Of a DNA stretch of 64,000 bases, positions 15,536-24,103 are shown in pieces. The translations under genes were made by a program, and so were the position numbers. Position 1 is the stretch's first letter; each line of letters starts with the position of its first letter. Source of the DNA: DASUHT01 sp038230835 (GTDB lineage: Bacteria; Actinomycetota; Thermoleophilia; Gaiellales; JAICJC01); contig JBBRMM010000002.1 of the NCBI GenBank assembly GCA_038230835.1, positions 124,001-188,000 of the forward strand. Reading direction: 5' to 3'. Below the pieces are notes generated by a model that ran no database searches, was not told the origin of the DNA, and saw nothing but the letters and a program-made list of their open reading frames with translations.

Positions 15536-16570
15536 TCACGAGTTTTTCACGATCGGCGGCAGCGCCCGGATCACGCGCAGTGCGTCGGTGAACGACTTCA
15601 CGGCGATCACCCGGATCCGGGTGCCCGCAGCCGCTTTCGCGTCGATGTAGTTCTGACCCGCGGGCACGAGGAAGGTGTCCGCACCGGCCTGGATGGCTCC
15701 GATCGTCTTCTGCTTGACCCCGCCGATCTCGCCCACCCTCCCGTCCAGGCCGATCGTGCCGGTGACGGCGATGCGGTGCCCGTGAAGCAGCTTGCGCCCG
15801 CTCAGGCTGTCGTAGATCTCGAGCGTGAAGGCGAGCCCGGCCGAGGGGCCGCCGATACCCTGCGTAGCGAAGTGGACGTGAATCGGTAGGTGGGTGATGC
15901 GGACCGCTTCGCCGACTCCGATGCCGATGATCGCCCGATGGGCCGCCCCAGGGGCGGCGACCGTTCGAAGCTGCTTCTTGCCGGCGTCGCGGAAGGTGTA
16001 CGTCGCCGTCTGGCCGGGATGGATTCCGGATGTTGCGTTCGTCAGCGCCGTCGGGGTGGGCACGGGGATGCCGTTCACGTCCAGCAGCACGTCACCGGCC
16101 TTGACGCCGGCTGCGGCGGCGGGATCGTGCCGGGCGACGTCGGTGACAAACAGCCCGAGGCTGCGGTAGCCGATCTTGTGTCCCAGCGCGTGCTCGGCGA
16201 CGGCCTGGGCGATCTGCTGGGAGGTCGCCATCGCCTGCAGGTCGACATGCTGGCGCTGGGTCTCGGACTCACCCGGCGCGAGCTCGTCGGCGACGGGGAT
16301 CAGATCTGCTCCCGAGACGAAGTGCGAGAAGTACTGCTGCTCGAGCAGGTTCGCCTGCAGCACGTGCACGTCGACGAAGAAGAACCCGCTGCCTGCGCTG
16401 GGCGCGGTGCCACCCGGGACGCGCACCGCCGATACCGCCGGGTGTGCCGTGTCCGGCCACACGGCGTAGTAGCCGGACTGGGTCTCCCAGCCGTAGGTGA
16501 AGCCGCCGGCGAAGATCGCGAACGCGGCGGCGAAGGCGATCGGCCAGCGCGGGCGGCGAAGCGTCATCAT
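15536..16570 (-). CDS. Membrane-anchored PDZ / Lon-type (S16) serine protease, YlbL-like
   Basis: A 344-residue protein with one N-terminal membrane segment (WPIAFAAAFAIFAGGFTYGW), a PDZ domain around residues 140-200 (GLFVTDVARHDPAAAAGVKA, GDVLLDVNGIPV), and a C-terminal Lon protease domain. The S16 catalytic dyad is visible: Ser in GGPSAGLAFTLE and Lys in GGVKQKTIGAI. There is no AAA+ domain. YlbL-type proteases act outside the membrane; in other bacteria they process or degrade cell-division and envelope proteins. Its start overlaps the stop of the rhomboid protease gene, so two membrane proteases form one operon. Confidence 0.9.
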   Translation of the reverse strand: MMTLRRPRWPIAFAAAFAIFAGGFTYGWETQSGYYAVWPDTAHPAVSAVRVPGGTAPSAGSGFFFVDVHVLQANLLEQQYFSHFVSGADLIPVADELAPGESETQRQHVDLQAMATSQQIAQAVAEHALGHKIGYRSLGLFVTDVARHDPAAAAGVKAGDVLLDVNGIPVPTPTALTNATSGIHPGQTATYTFRDAGKKQLRTVAAPGAAHRAIIGIGVGEAVRITHLPIHVHFATQGIGGPSAGLAFTLEIYDSLSGRKLLHGHRIAVTGTIGLDGRVGEIGGVKQKTIGAIQAGADTFLVPAGQNYIDAKAAAGTRIRVIAVKSFTDALRVIRALPPIVKNS

Positions 16571-17400
16571 CCTCCGGCGATCACCAGCGATCCGGCCACG
16601 GCCGCCACCCCCACGACCAGCACGCCCGCCGCTCCGACCAGTCCCGGGCGGCCGTAGGCAAGGTGCCCACGGCCGTATCCCGAGAGCGCGAATGCCGCCA
16701 GGCCGCCGCCGATCAGGCCCCCGAGGTGGCCCCCGATGGAGATGTTGGTGCCGGGCGTGAACGTGAACAGCAGGTTGATCAGGATCAGGCCGCCGATCGG
16801 CCCGCCCAGGAGCCGCACACCGCGCTGGCGCTCGAGCAGGAACATCGCACCCATCACCCCGAAGATCGCCCCAGAGGCGCCACCCGAGATGGCGTTCGGG
16901 GTGACCACCAGCGCGCCGAAGCTCCCGGCCAGGCCGGAGACGGCGTACAGGGCGGCGAAGCGCAGTGAGCCGACGTACCGTTCGAGCACTCCGCCGAGCA
17001 GGTACAGCGCGTACATGTTGAATGCGATGTGCAGGAGGCCGAAGTGCATGAAGGCCGAGCTGACAAGCCGCCAGTACTCACCGTTGGCAACGTCGGGCTT
17101 GTCGAGCACCAGCCGGTAGCCGAGCGAGGTCAGGTTGCCGCCGCCGAGCCCGATCTGGAGGCTGCTGAGCTGGTTGGTGGCCAGAAAGATGAGCACGTTG
17201 GCGGCGATCAGCACCCGGGTCACCCACGGTTCGTTGGCCAGCGTGAACCCCGCCCGCTTGACCAGCGGCCGTTTCCCGGCGCACTCCGGACAGCGGATCC
17301 CCACCGCCGCGTGGGTCATGCACTCGGGGCAGATCGCCCGGCCGCAGTTCGAGCAGTGCAGCCCCGTCTCACGGGCCGGGTGGCGGTAACAGGTCTCCAT
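16567..17400 (-). CDS. Rhomboid intramembrane serine protease with N-terminal B-box-like zinc finger
   Basis: A 277-residue protein. Residues 1-45 hold a Cys/His-rich zinc finger (CYRHPARETGLHCSNCGRAI, CPECM, CPECAGK) as found before many actinobacterial rhomboids. The rest is a six-helix rhomboid domain: WR-type loop, FGLLHIAFNMYALYLLGGVLE, the catalytic Ser in SGGASGAIFGVMG, and the catalytic His in GGHLGGLIGGGL. It cleaves membrane-protein transmembrane helices. A TACACT box ends eight bases before the ATG. First gene of the pair with the PDZ/Lon protease. Confidence 0.92.
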   Translation of the reverse strand: METCYRHPARETGLHCSNCGRAICPECMTHAAVGIRCPECAGKRPLVKRAGFTLANEPWVTRVLIAANVLIFLATNQLSSLQIGLGGGNLTSLGYRLVLDKPDVANGEYWRLVSSAFMHFGLLHIAFNMYALYLLGGVLERYVGSLRFAALYAVSGLAGSFGALVVTPNAISGGASGAIFGVMGAMFLLERQRGVRLLGGPIGGLILINLLFTFTPGTNISIGGHLGGLIGGGLAAFALSGYGRGHLAYGRPGLVGAAGVLVVGVAAVAGSLVIAGG

Positions 17401-17442
17401 ATACGCGAAGTGTAGGTGGCGGGGTTGTGGTCAGATTTGGCG

Positions 17443-18204
17443 CTACCAGACGCCGCGCAGGGCGCCGCCGTCCACCGGCAGCACGATGCCCGAGATGTAC
17501 GCCGCCCGGCTCGAGCAGAGGAACGCCACCGCCGCCCCGATCTCGGCCGGTGTTCCCAGCCGGCGGGCCGGAATCGACTCCACATCCGCCCGCTCGGCAG
17601 ACTCCGGGTCGGGCCGGTGCGTCCACAGCTCGCGGACTCGCGGGGTGTCGATCCTGCCCGGCGCGATCGTGTTCACGGTGATGCCGTCCGGCCCGAGCTC
17701 GTGCGCAAGCGTCTTCGCCCACCCGACAACTCCCGGGCGGATGGCGTTGGACAGCATCAGGTTGGGGATCGGCTCGCGCACCGACCACGAGGTGATGTTG
17801 ACAATCCGTCCGCGGCCGCTCGCGCGCAGATGCGGGAGCGCCAGCCGGGTCAGGCGGACGGCCGAGTGAAGCGACAGCTCGAACGCTTCGAGCCAGGCCT
17901 CCTCGGCCGTCGTCTCGAAGGTGCCCGCGGGCGGTCCGCCGGCATTGTTGACGACGATGTCGAGTCTGCCGTGGCCGGCCACGGTCGAGTCCGTCGCTCG
18001 CCGCAGCGCGTCGACGTCGCGGACGTCGCCGGCCACGCTCGAGGATCCGGGCACGGTCGCCGCGGCCGCCGCCAGCCGGTCGGGATCGCGAGCCAGCATG
18101 GTCACCGCGCAGCCCTCCGCCGCCAGCGACTCGCTGATGGCGAGGCCGATTCCCGACGACGCACCGCAGACGATCGCCGTGGTGCCTTCCAGACCCATCT
18201 GCAT
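17443..18204 (-). CDS. SDR family oxidoreductase with altered catalytic Tyr/Lys
   Basis: A 253-residue short-chain dehydrogenase. Seen: cofactor motif CGASSGIGLAIS, NNAGGPPAG, and a normal SDR C-terminus (APGRIDTPRVREL, GIVLPVDGGA). The usual YxxxK is replaced: the aligned segment reads SNAIR (in NLMLSNAIRPGVVGWAKTLA), so Ser and Arg stand where Tyr and Lys act. A known SDR subgroup shares this pattern; its members may not catalyse the standard reaction. The gene is divergent from the ureohydrolase gene, with -10 boxes back to back. No Shine-Dalgarno. Confidence 0.85.
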   Translation of the reverse strand: MQMGLEGTTAIVCGASSGIGLAISESLAAEGCAVTMLARDPDRLAAAAATVPGSSSVAGDVRDVDALRRATDSTVAGHGRLDIVVNNAGGPPAGTFETTAEEAWLEAFELSLHSAVRLTRLALPHLRASGRGRIVNITSWSVREPIPNLMLSNAIRPGVVGWAKTLAHELGPDGITVNTIAPGRIDTPRVRELWTHRPDPESAERADVESIPARRLGTPAEIGAAVAFLCSSRAAYISGIVLPVDGGALRGVW

Positions 18205-18210
18205 CGCCGC

Positions 18211-18222
18211 ACGCTATACGAT
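18211..18222. promoter_or_regulatory. Back-to-back leaderless -10 boxes for SDR (minus) and ureohydrolase (plus)
   Basis: TAGCGT on the minus strand (18216-18211) is six bases before ATG 18204, and TACGAT on the plus strand (18217-18222) is six bases before ATG 18229. The two hexamers touch, and only 24 bases separate the two start codons. Either gene's transcription complex would cover the other's promoter, so the pair should be mutually exclusive. Confidence 0.5.
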
Positions 18223-18228
18223 CGGAGC

Positions 18229-19179
18229 ATGCACCACCGTCCCCCCGACCCGTCCCTGATGCCCCGCTTCAGCGGCCCGCGCACGTTCATGCGGCTGCCG
18301 TATCTGCAGACGACCCAGGATGTCGACGTGGCGGTGATCGGTATCCCGACGGACGACGCCGTCTCGTTCAAGTCCGGCGCCCGCTTCGGTCCCGAGGCGA
18401 TCCGCAGCGCCTCGGCGCTGCTGCGTCCGTACAACCCTCTGCTTCGCGTCGACGTGCCCGAGGTGCTCTCGATGGTGGACTACGGCGACGCACCGACGGT
18501 GCCGGGGTACCACGAGGAGACGCTGCGGCGGATCGAGATCTTCCTCGATCCCGTCCACGAGGCGGGCGTGACCCCGCTCTGCCTGGGGGGTGACCACTCG
18601 ATGGTGCTCGCCGAGCTGCGCTCGGCAGCCAAGGTGCACGGGCCGCTGGCGCTGGTGCACCTGGACGCCCATGCAGACGTCTGGGAGCAGTACTACGGGG
18701 TGCGCTACTTCCATGGCACGGTGTTCAAGCGGGCCGTCGAGGAGGGCCTGGTGGACGCCTCGGCCTCGGTGCAGGCGGGCATGCGTGGGACGCTGTACGG
18801 GGCGGCTGACGAGGACGCGCCCGGCGCGCTCGGCTACGACGCGATCAACTGGGTCGAGCTGGCCGAGATGACGCCGCAGCAGTACGCCGACCGTGTCCGC
18901 GCACGGGTCGGAGCGCGGCCGGCCTTTCTCTCCTTCGACATCGATTTCGTCGACCCCGCGTTCGCCCCGGGGACGGGTACGCCGGAGGTCGGTGGCCCCA
19001 CCAGCGCCCAGGCACTGGCGTATCTGCGGGCGCTGACCGGGATCGATTTCCGCGCCTTCGACTGTGTTGAGGTCTCCCCGCCGTACGACCCCAGCGGCAT
19101 CACCGCCTGGCTGGCCGCCAGCGCCTGCCACGAGATGCTGTCGCTGAAGGCGTTGGCAGTCGCCGGCGCCCGTAATTGA
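18229..19179 (+). CDS. Ureohydrolase (agmatinase/arginase family)
   Basis: A 316-residue arginase-fold hydrolase. The binuclear Mn site is complete: GGDHSM, the DAHADVWEQYYG loop, and SFDIDFVDPAFAPGTGTPE. Residue pattern and start (AVIGIPTDDAVSFKSGARFGPEAIR) fit agmatinase or guanidinobutyrase/guanidinopropionase better than arginase; these release urea from a guanidino substrate. The substrate is not certain. ATG 18229 is supported by the TACGAT-N6 spacing and a weak GGAG. Open frame upstream is non-coding. Confidence 0.88.
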   Translation: MHHRPPDPSLMPRFSGPRTFMRLPYLQTTQDVDVAVIGIPTDDAVSFKSGARFGPEAIRSASALLRPYNPLLRVDVPEVLSMVDYGDAPTVPGYHEETLRRIEIFLDPVHEAGVTPLCLGGDHSMVLAELRSAAKVHGPLALVHLDAHADVWEQYYGVRYFHGTVFKRAVEEGLVDASASVQAGMRGTLYGAADEDAPGALGYDAINWVELAEMTPQQYADRVRARVGARPAFLSFDIDFVDPAFAPGTGTPEVGGPTSAQALAYLRALTGIDFRAFDCVEVSPPYDPSGITAWLAASACHEMLSLKALAVAGARN

Positions 19180-19212
19180 CGCGGCCGGACGGCTGCACTA
19201 CCCTGAGGTCGG

Positions 19213-19218
19213 TACACT
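19213..19218 (+). promoter_or_regulatory. Candidate -10 (TACACT) of the leader-rsgA transcript
   Basis: TACACT in GGTACACTTG lies 19 bases upstream of a second strong ribosome site (19244-19251). Transcription from here would include the short leader ORF and a 78-base spacer before rsgA. Confidence 0.35.
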
Positions 19219-19256
19219 TGTCACGAAGACGCCCGAGCAGACCGAAGGAGGCGACG

Positions 19257-19298
19257 ATGACCACATACGCGCGATCCGCCTCCAGGCACGCTGTCTGA
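19257..19298 (+). CDS. Putative 13-residue leader peptide upstream of rsgA
   Basis: A short ORF, MTTYARSASRHAV, sits behind a near-perfect GAAGGAGG ribosome site (19244-19251, six-base spacing to ATG 19257... ) and ends in TGA. The rsgA start is 78 bases further on. Such a strong ribosome site for so short a frame suggests a regulatory leader peptide or a very small protein. No codon run or homologous leader is recognised. Confidence 0.4.
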   Translation: MTTYARSASRHAV

Positions 19299-19376
19299 CC
19301 TCGGCCGAACGTCCCTGAGTCCGCGGCTGCCTGGAACCACAGGTATTCCGTCCTTGCCATGACTCAGGAGAACAGC

Positions 19377-20429
19377 GTGACCATTCATGATCTTGGATAC
19401 GGCCCCGCGATCGCCGAGGCCGCACAGCAGTACCAGGCCGACGGGCTTGCCGTCGGCCGCGTCGTGATCGAGCATCGCGGTGCCTACGTCGTGCACGGCA
19501 CCGGCGAGGTGTGGGCCGAGATGTCGGGCCGCATGCGCCATGCCGTCGAGTCGCCCATCGACCGCCCCGCGGTCGGCGACTGGGTCGTCTACGAGCACGA
19601 CCCGGCTGCCGAGCGCCAGCAGATCCAGGCCGTGCTGCCGCGCCGCTCGGCGTTCGTCCGCCGCTCGGCCGGGGAATCCGGCGGCGAGCAGGTTGTGGCC
19701 ACCAACGTGGACGTCCTGTTCCTGGTCTCCTCCCTCAACCGCGACCTCAACCCGGCCCGCATCGAGCGCTACCTGACGCTGGCCTGGGAGAGCGGCGCCG
19801 ACCCTGTGGTGGTGCTGACCAAGGCCGACCTGTGCGAGGACGTCGAGGCCGCGGTGGCAGAGGTCGAGCGGGTCACCGCGGGCGTGCCGGTGCACGTCAC
19901 GTCGGCCGTCACCGGCGAGGGCTACGACGCCCTCCGTGCGCTTCTGGGCGACGACCGCACCGGTGCCGCGGTGGGATCCTCGGGTGTCGGCAAGTCGACC
20001 CTGATCAACACCCTGTGCGGTGAGTACCGTCTGGCCACGCAAGAGCTCCGGGAAGACGGCAAGGGCCGTCACACCACCACCCACCGGGAGCTGATCGTGC
20101 TCCCGGGTGGCGGATGCATCATCGACACGCCCGGGATGCGCGAGCTCCAACTGTGGGACGCCGCGGAGGGCATCGAGCGGGCGTTCGAGGATGTCGAGGC
20201 ACTGCTGGGCAGCTGCCGCTTCAACGACTGCCTGCACGACACCGAGCCGGGCTGCGCGATCCGTGAGGCGATCGCCGCCGGAACGCTGTCGGCCGAGCGG
20301 TTCGAGAGCTACCAGAAGCTCGAGCGCGAGCTGCACTTCCTGGCCATCCGCGAAGACAAGCGGGCGCGGTCGGCCGAGCGCAAGAAGTGGGCGGCCGCGA
20401 ACCGGGCGATGCGCACCGACAGCTACTGA
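19377..20429 (+). CDS. rsgA: Ribosome small subunit-dependent GTPase A
   Basis: A 350-residue RsgA with an OB fold, then a circularly permuted GTPase: G4 LTKAD, G5 SAVTGEG, G1 GSSGVGKSTLIN, G2/switch area GKGRHTTTHRE, G3 DTPGM, then the C-terminal zinc knuckle (CRFNDCLHDTEPGCAI). It checks and releases late 30S subunit assembly intermediates. GTG 19377 was chosen because AGGAG (19366-19370) lies six bases upstream and the product then begins MTIHDLGYGP like its relatives; ATG 19359 has no ribosome site. It converges with the flippase gene, five bases apart. Confidence 0.93.
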   Translation: MTIHDLGYGPAIAEAAQQYQADGLAVGRVVIEHRGAYVVHGTGEVWAEMSGRMRHAVESPIDRPAVGDWVVYEHDPAAERQQIQAVLPRRSAFVRRSAGESGGEQVVATNVDVLFLVSSLNRDLNPARIERYLTLAWESGADPVVVLTKADLCEDVEAAVAEVERVTAGVPVHVTSAVTGEGYDALRALLGDDRTGAAVGSSGVGKSTLINTLCGEYRLATQELREDGKGRHTTTHRELIVLPGGGCIIDTPGMRELQLWDAAEGIERAFEDVEALLGSCRFNDCLHDTEPGCAIREAIAAGTLSAERFESYQKLERELHFLAIREDKRARSAERKKWAAANRAMRTDSY

Positions 20430-20434
20430 ACCAT

Positions 20435-21955
20435 CTAGGCCAGCGGCTCCTCGTCGGCCGTCGCGTCCGCCTCCGCCCGTACCGACGCTGCCGGCCGGCG
20501 CCGCCCACGCAGCGCCGACAGCCGGCGGCCCGCCTGGCGCAGCTCGGAGGCCGGCATCGCTCCGATCGCCGCAAGGCCGACCGGGAAGAGCGCGATCAGG
20601 GCGATCCGCAGCGGGATCCCGACCGAACCGGTGGCCGGGACCGCCAGCACCGATGCGGCGACGAAGCCGGCCGTGGCCAGCGCGACTCGCAGCACCCGGC
20701 TCCACTGGTAGGCCACGGGGTAGGAATGCTGCGCGTTTCGCCAGCCCAGATACACCAGCACGACGTACCCGACGACGGTCGAGACGCCCGCCCCGACGAT
20801 GCCCCATGCCGGGATGACGGCGAAGTTGAGGCCGACGTTGACCGCCGCTGCGACGCCCGTCACCACCGGTGCGAGGCGGGTCTTCTTGGATCTGTTGACA
20901 CCCGCGTTGAGGATCATGTACGCGCCGTAGAGCACCGATCCGAACATCAGCAGCGGTACCACCGGGGAGGCGTCCCACACCGGCCGGGGTAGGGCCAGGT
21001 GAATGTAGACCGGGGTCAGCAGGCTGATCGTCACCACCGCCCAGCCCATCACGATCGACCAGTACGTGAGCACGAGGCTGTACACGCTCTTGGTCTCCTC
21101 CTCGGTCGGCATCGAGTTGGCGAAGGCCGGCCACGCGGTCTGGAACGCGGCGATCAGCAGCATCACCGAGAGCGCGATCTTGGATGCCGCCGAGTAGGAG
21201 CCCAGCTCGGCCTTGGAGGCCAGGTGCTGGACCTGGAAGCGGTCGGCCACGTTGAGCGCCCACAGCGCCAGTCCGGCGGGCATCAGCGGCACGGAGAAGT
21301 GGAGCATGCGCCGCAACAGCGCGCGGTCGAAGTGAGCGAAGCCGATCGTTTTGCGGCGCGCGATCAGCATCAGCACGTAGGTGACGTACGTGCCCGAGAA
21401 GTTGCCCAGCATGATCCCGGCCGCCTGGAGGTGAAACGGGCGTACCACCAGCATCACCGTCAGCACCACGGTGACCACGACGTTCGTCAGCGAGTAGCCG
21501 ACGAACGCGGTGGGGCGGCGCTCGATCCGGTAGACGCCGGTCAGGATGTCGAAGTTCATCGACACCCACAACCCGGCCAGGCCGATCAGCGTAAGGTTGC
21601 GGCTCGCTCCCAGCGCCTGCGCCAACGGGTCGACTGCGGCCACCCCGGCCAGCACGCCGACGGTCGACATCAGCAGCGTCCCGGTGAACGCCGTCTGCAC
21701 GGTGCGCGCCCGCATGTCCGACCCCGGGTTGTCGAACGAGAAGCGGAACATCGCGTTGGTCAGTCCCAGCCGCAGCATGATCGCTGCCAGCGTGATCGAT
21801 GCCATCACCAGTTCCACCGCGCCGAACTGCTCGCGCGTCACGTGCTGCAGGTACACCGGTAGCAGGACGATGCCCACGGCTCGCGACACCAGCCCGCCGA
21901 GGCCGTACACGAACGATTGCCCGGCGAGCTGCTTGAGCCGGGCGGACGCTCTCAT
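20435..21955 (-). CDS. Polysaccharide flippase (Wzx/MATE-like oligosaccharide exporter)
   Basis: A 506-residue polytopic membrane protein of the polysaccharide transporter family. It starts with a typical FVYGLGGLVSRAVGIVLLPVY helix and has about 12-14 hydrophobic segments, with a basic cytoplasmic tail after residue 465 (RQAGRRLSALRGRRRP). Such proteins flip lipid-linked sugars across the membrane for capsule, O-antigen or wall polymers. No glycosyltransferases lie beside it, so the substrate is unknown. It follows mdh by 19 bases on the same strand, with no clear ribosome site. Confidence 0.88.
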   Translation of the reverse strand: MRASARLKQLAGQSFVYGLGGLVSRAVGIVLLPVYLQHVTREQFGAVELVMASITLAAIMLRLGLTNAMFRFSFDNPGSDMRARTVQTAFTGTLLMSTVGVLAGVAAVDPLAQALGASRNLTLIGLAGLWVSMNFDILTGVYRIERRPTAFVGYSLTNVVVTVVLTVMLVVRPFHLQAAGIMLGNFSGTYVTYVLMLIARRKTIGFAHFDRALLRRMLHFSVPLMPAGLALWALNVADRFQVQHLASKAELGSYSAASKIALSVMLLIAAFQTAWPAFANSMPTEEETKSVYSLVLTYWSIVMGWAVVTISLLTPVYIHLALPRPVWDASPVVPLLMFGSVLYGAYMILNAGVNRSKKTRLAPVVTGVAAAVNVGLNFAVIPAWGIVGAGVSTVVGYVVLVYLGWRNAQHSYPVAYQWSRVLRVALATAGFVAASVLAVPATGSVGIPLRIALIALFPVGLAAIGAMPASELRQAGRRLSALRGRRRPAASVRAEADATADEEPLA

Positions 21956-21974
21956 GATGTGAGCACCGGGGGCC

Positions 21975-22904
21975 CTACAGGCCCATCACGCCGATCAGCT
22001 CGCGCACCGCGGCCGCGGAGCGTTCGAGCTCGGCCTTCTCGTCGGCAGCGAGCCCGATCTCGAGCACCTGCTCGAGGCCGCCGGCTCCCAGCCGGCACGG
22101 CACGCCCATGTAGAGGCCGTCGAGGCCGTACTCGCCGCGAAGCAGCGCGGCGCACGGCAGCACCCGCTTCTGGTCGTTGACGATCGAGTCCACCATCTCG
22201 CACACCGCAGCCGACGGCGCATAGTAGGCCGAGCCGGACTTGAGGAGCTTGACCACCTCGGCGCCGCCGTCGCGCGTGCGCTGCACGATCTCGGCCAGCC
22301 GGTCGGCCGGGATCAGGTCGCTGACGGGGATGCCGGCGACGTTGGTGTACGAGGTGACCGGCACCATCTGGTCGCCGTGACCACCGAGCACGAAGCCGGT
22401 CACGTCTTGCACCGAAACGCCCAGCTCCCAGGCCAGGAAGGTGCGGAAGCGGGCCGTGTCGAGCACTCCGGCCATGCCGATCACCCGTTCCCGGGGGAAC
22501 CCTGACACCGACAGCGCGACCTGGCACATGGCGTCCAGCGGGTTTGTGACGACGATGATGATGGCATCCGGCGATCGCTCGGCCAGGTTGCGGGTGACGT
22601 CGCCGACGATCGCCTGATTCGTCTTCAGCAGGTCGTCGCGACTCATGCCGGGCGTGCGGGCGCGACCGGACGTGATCACGCAGATCGACGAGCCTGCGGT
22701 CTCGTCGTAGCCGTTCGTGCCCACCACGTTGGGCTCGTAGCCGAGCACCGGGCCGGCCTCGTTGAGGTCGAGCGCCTTGCCCTGCGGGAGCCCCTCCACG
22801 ATGTCCACCAGCACCACGTCGGCGTAGTCGCGCTCGGCCAGCCGCTGGGCGGTGGTGGCGCCGACGTTCCCGGCTCCGACAACGGTGATCTTGGTCCTGC
22901 TCAT
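21975..22904 (-). CDS. mdh: Malate dehydrogenase (LDH-like type)
   Basis: A 309-residue NAD-dependent malate dehydrogenase. Seen: nucleotide-binding VVGAGNVGATTAQRLAERDY, ITSGRARTPGMSRDDLL with the malate-binding Arg pattern of MDH rather than lactate dehydrogenase, VTNPLDAMC, and the catalytic His in GGHGDQMVPV. Oxidises malate to oxaloacetate in the TCA cycle. Its ATG overlaps the icd stop, so both are made from one mRNA. Confidence 0.95.
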   Translation of the reverse strand: MSRTKITVVGAGNVGATTAQRLAERDYADVVLVDIVEGLPQGKALDLNEAGPVLGYEPNVVGTNGYDETAGSSICVITSGRARTPGMSRDDLLKTNQAIVGDVTRNLAERSPDAIIIVVTNPLDAMCQVALSVSGFPRERVIGMAGVLDTARFRTFLAWELGVSVQDVTGFVLGGHGDQMVPVTSYTNVAGIPVSDLIPADRLAEIVQRTRDGGAEVVKLLKSGSAYYAPSAAVCEMVDSIVNDQKRVLPCAALLRGEYGLDGLYMGVPCRLGAGGLEQVLEIGLAADEKAELERSAAAVRELIGVMGL

Positions 22905-23998
22905 GCGTTTGCTCCCATGAACTCGATGATCGCGTCCGCCACCTGCGAGGTGCCCACGGCGGTGGGGTCGTCGCGTGACGGTTTCATGTCGTAGGTGACG
23001 TCACGTCCGGCGGCGATGACCGCCGCGATCGCGGCCTCCAGCCGCTCTGCTGCGGCCGACTCGCCGAGATGGTGCAGCATGAGGACGCCCGAGAGCATCA
23101 TCGCGATCGGGTTCATGCGGTTCTGTCCCGCGTACTTGGGAGCCGACCCGTGAGTGGGCTCGAAGACGGCGGCGTCGGTGCCGAAGTTGGCTCCCGGAGC
23201 AACGCCCAGGCCACCGATCAGGCCCGCGCACAGGTCGGACACGATGTCGCCGTACAGGTTGGGCAGCACCAGCACGTCGTACAGCTCCGGCTTCTGCACG
23301 AGCTGCATGCACATGTTGTCCACGATCCTGTCCTCGAACTCCACGTCGGTGTTCTCGGCTGCCACCTGGCGCGCCACCTCGAGCCAGAGGCCGTCGGTGT
23401 ATTTCATGATGTTGGCCTTGTGGACGGCCGTCACCTTGCGCCTGCCGTTGCGGCGCGCGTAGTCGAACGCGAACTGCACCACGCGCCGTGTACCGAACTC
23501 CGAGATCGGCTTGATCGAGATTCCGGCGTCGTCTCGAATGCGCACGCCCGCGGTCTGCTCGATGGCGTCGGCGATCCTGTGGGCGCCGTCGGATCCGCGC
23601 TCGAATTCGATCCCGGCATACAGATCCTCGGTGTTCTCGCGCACGATCACGATGTCCACGGTGGTGTCGGCAAAACGCGTGCGCACCCCGTCGTAGAGTT
23701 TGCACGGGCGTACCTGGCCGAACAGGTCGAGCTCCTTGCGCAGCGCGACGTTGACCGATCGAAAGCCGGTGCCGATGGGGGTGGTGATCGGGCCCTTGAT
23801 GGCAACCCGGGTCTGCCGGATGGACTCGATCACCTGCTCGGGCAGCGGGTTGCCGCCGTGCTGGGCCATCGTGTCTGCGCCGGCCTGCTGGACGTCCCAT
23901 TCGAAAGCGACCCCGGTGGCCTCGAGCACGCGCCGGGTGGCCTCGGCGATCTCCGGCCCGGTGCCGTCGCCGGGGATCAGGGTGACTCTGTGGCTCAC
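22901..23998 (-). CDS. icd: Isocitrate dehydrogenase (isocitrate/isopropylmalate dehydrogenase family)
   Basis: A 365-residue beta-decarboxylating dehydrogenase. It starts VTLIPGDGTGPEI; substrate-site FRSVNVALRKELDLFGQVRP; RENTEDLYAGIE; KANIMKYTDGLW (catalytic Lys); NLYGDIVSDLCAGLIGG (metal Asp); and THGSAPKYAGQNRMNP. The S..N..R spacing matches NAD-type, eukaryote-like isocitrate dehydrogenases rather than LeuB, and the neighbours are TCA genes. GTG 23998 follows GGACGGAG; the frame is open far upstream without coding features. Confidence 0.9.
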   Translation of the reverse strand: MSHRVTLIPGDGTGPEIAEATRRVLEATGVAFEWDVQQAGADTMAQHGGNPLPEQVIESIRQTRVAIKGPITTPIGTGFRSVNVALRKELDLFGQVRPCKLYDGVRTRFADTTVDIVIVRENTEDLYAGIEFERGSDGAHRIADAIEQTAGVRIRDDAGISIKPISEFGTRRVVQFAFDYARRNGRRKVTAVHKANIMKYTDGLWLEVARQVAAENTDVEFEDRIVDNMCMQLVQKPELYDVLVLPNLYGDIVSDLCAGLIGGLGVAPGANFGTDAAVFEPTHGSAPKYAGQNRMNPIAMMLSGVLMLHHLGESAAAERLEAAIAAVIAAGRDVTYDMKPSRDDPTAVGTSQVADAIIEFMGANA

Positions 23999-24103
23999 GA
24001 TTCGCTCCGTCCTCTCTGCTTGCCGGGGGAGTTTCTCACGAACGGCTAGGATCCGGTCGAAGTCGAAACGGGTGCACCAACTGGGAAGGCGAGGCGCGGA
24101 CGG

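Noticed and set aside
19221..21569. 782-residue minus-strand open frame covering rsgA and the flippase
   Set aside because: Spans the antisense of rsgA and an off-frame of the flippase; both real genes have clear motifs, this frame has none.
24046..24051. TAGGAT as a firm gltA -10
   Set aside because: No partner -35 and the gap is shared with icd; mentioned only as a possibility in the gltA entry.
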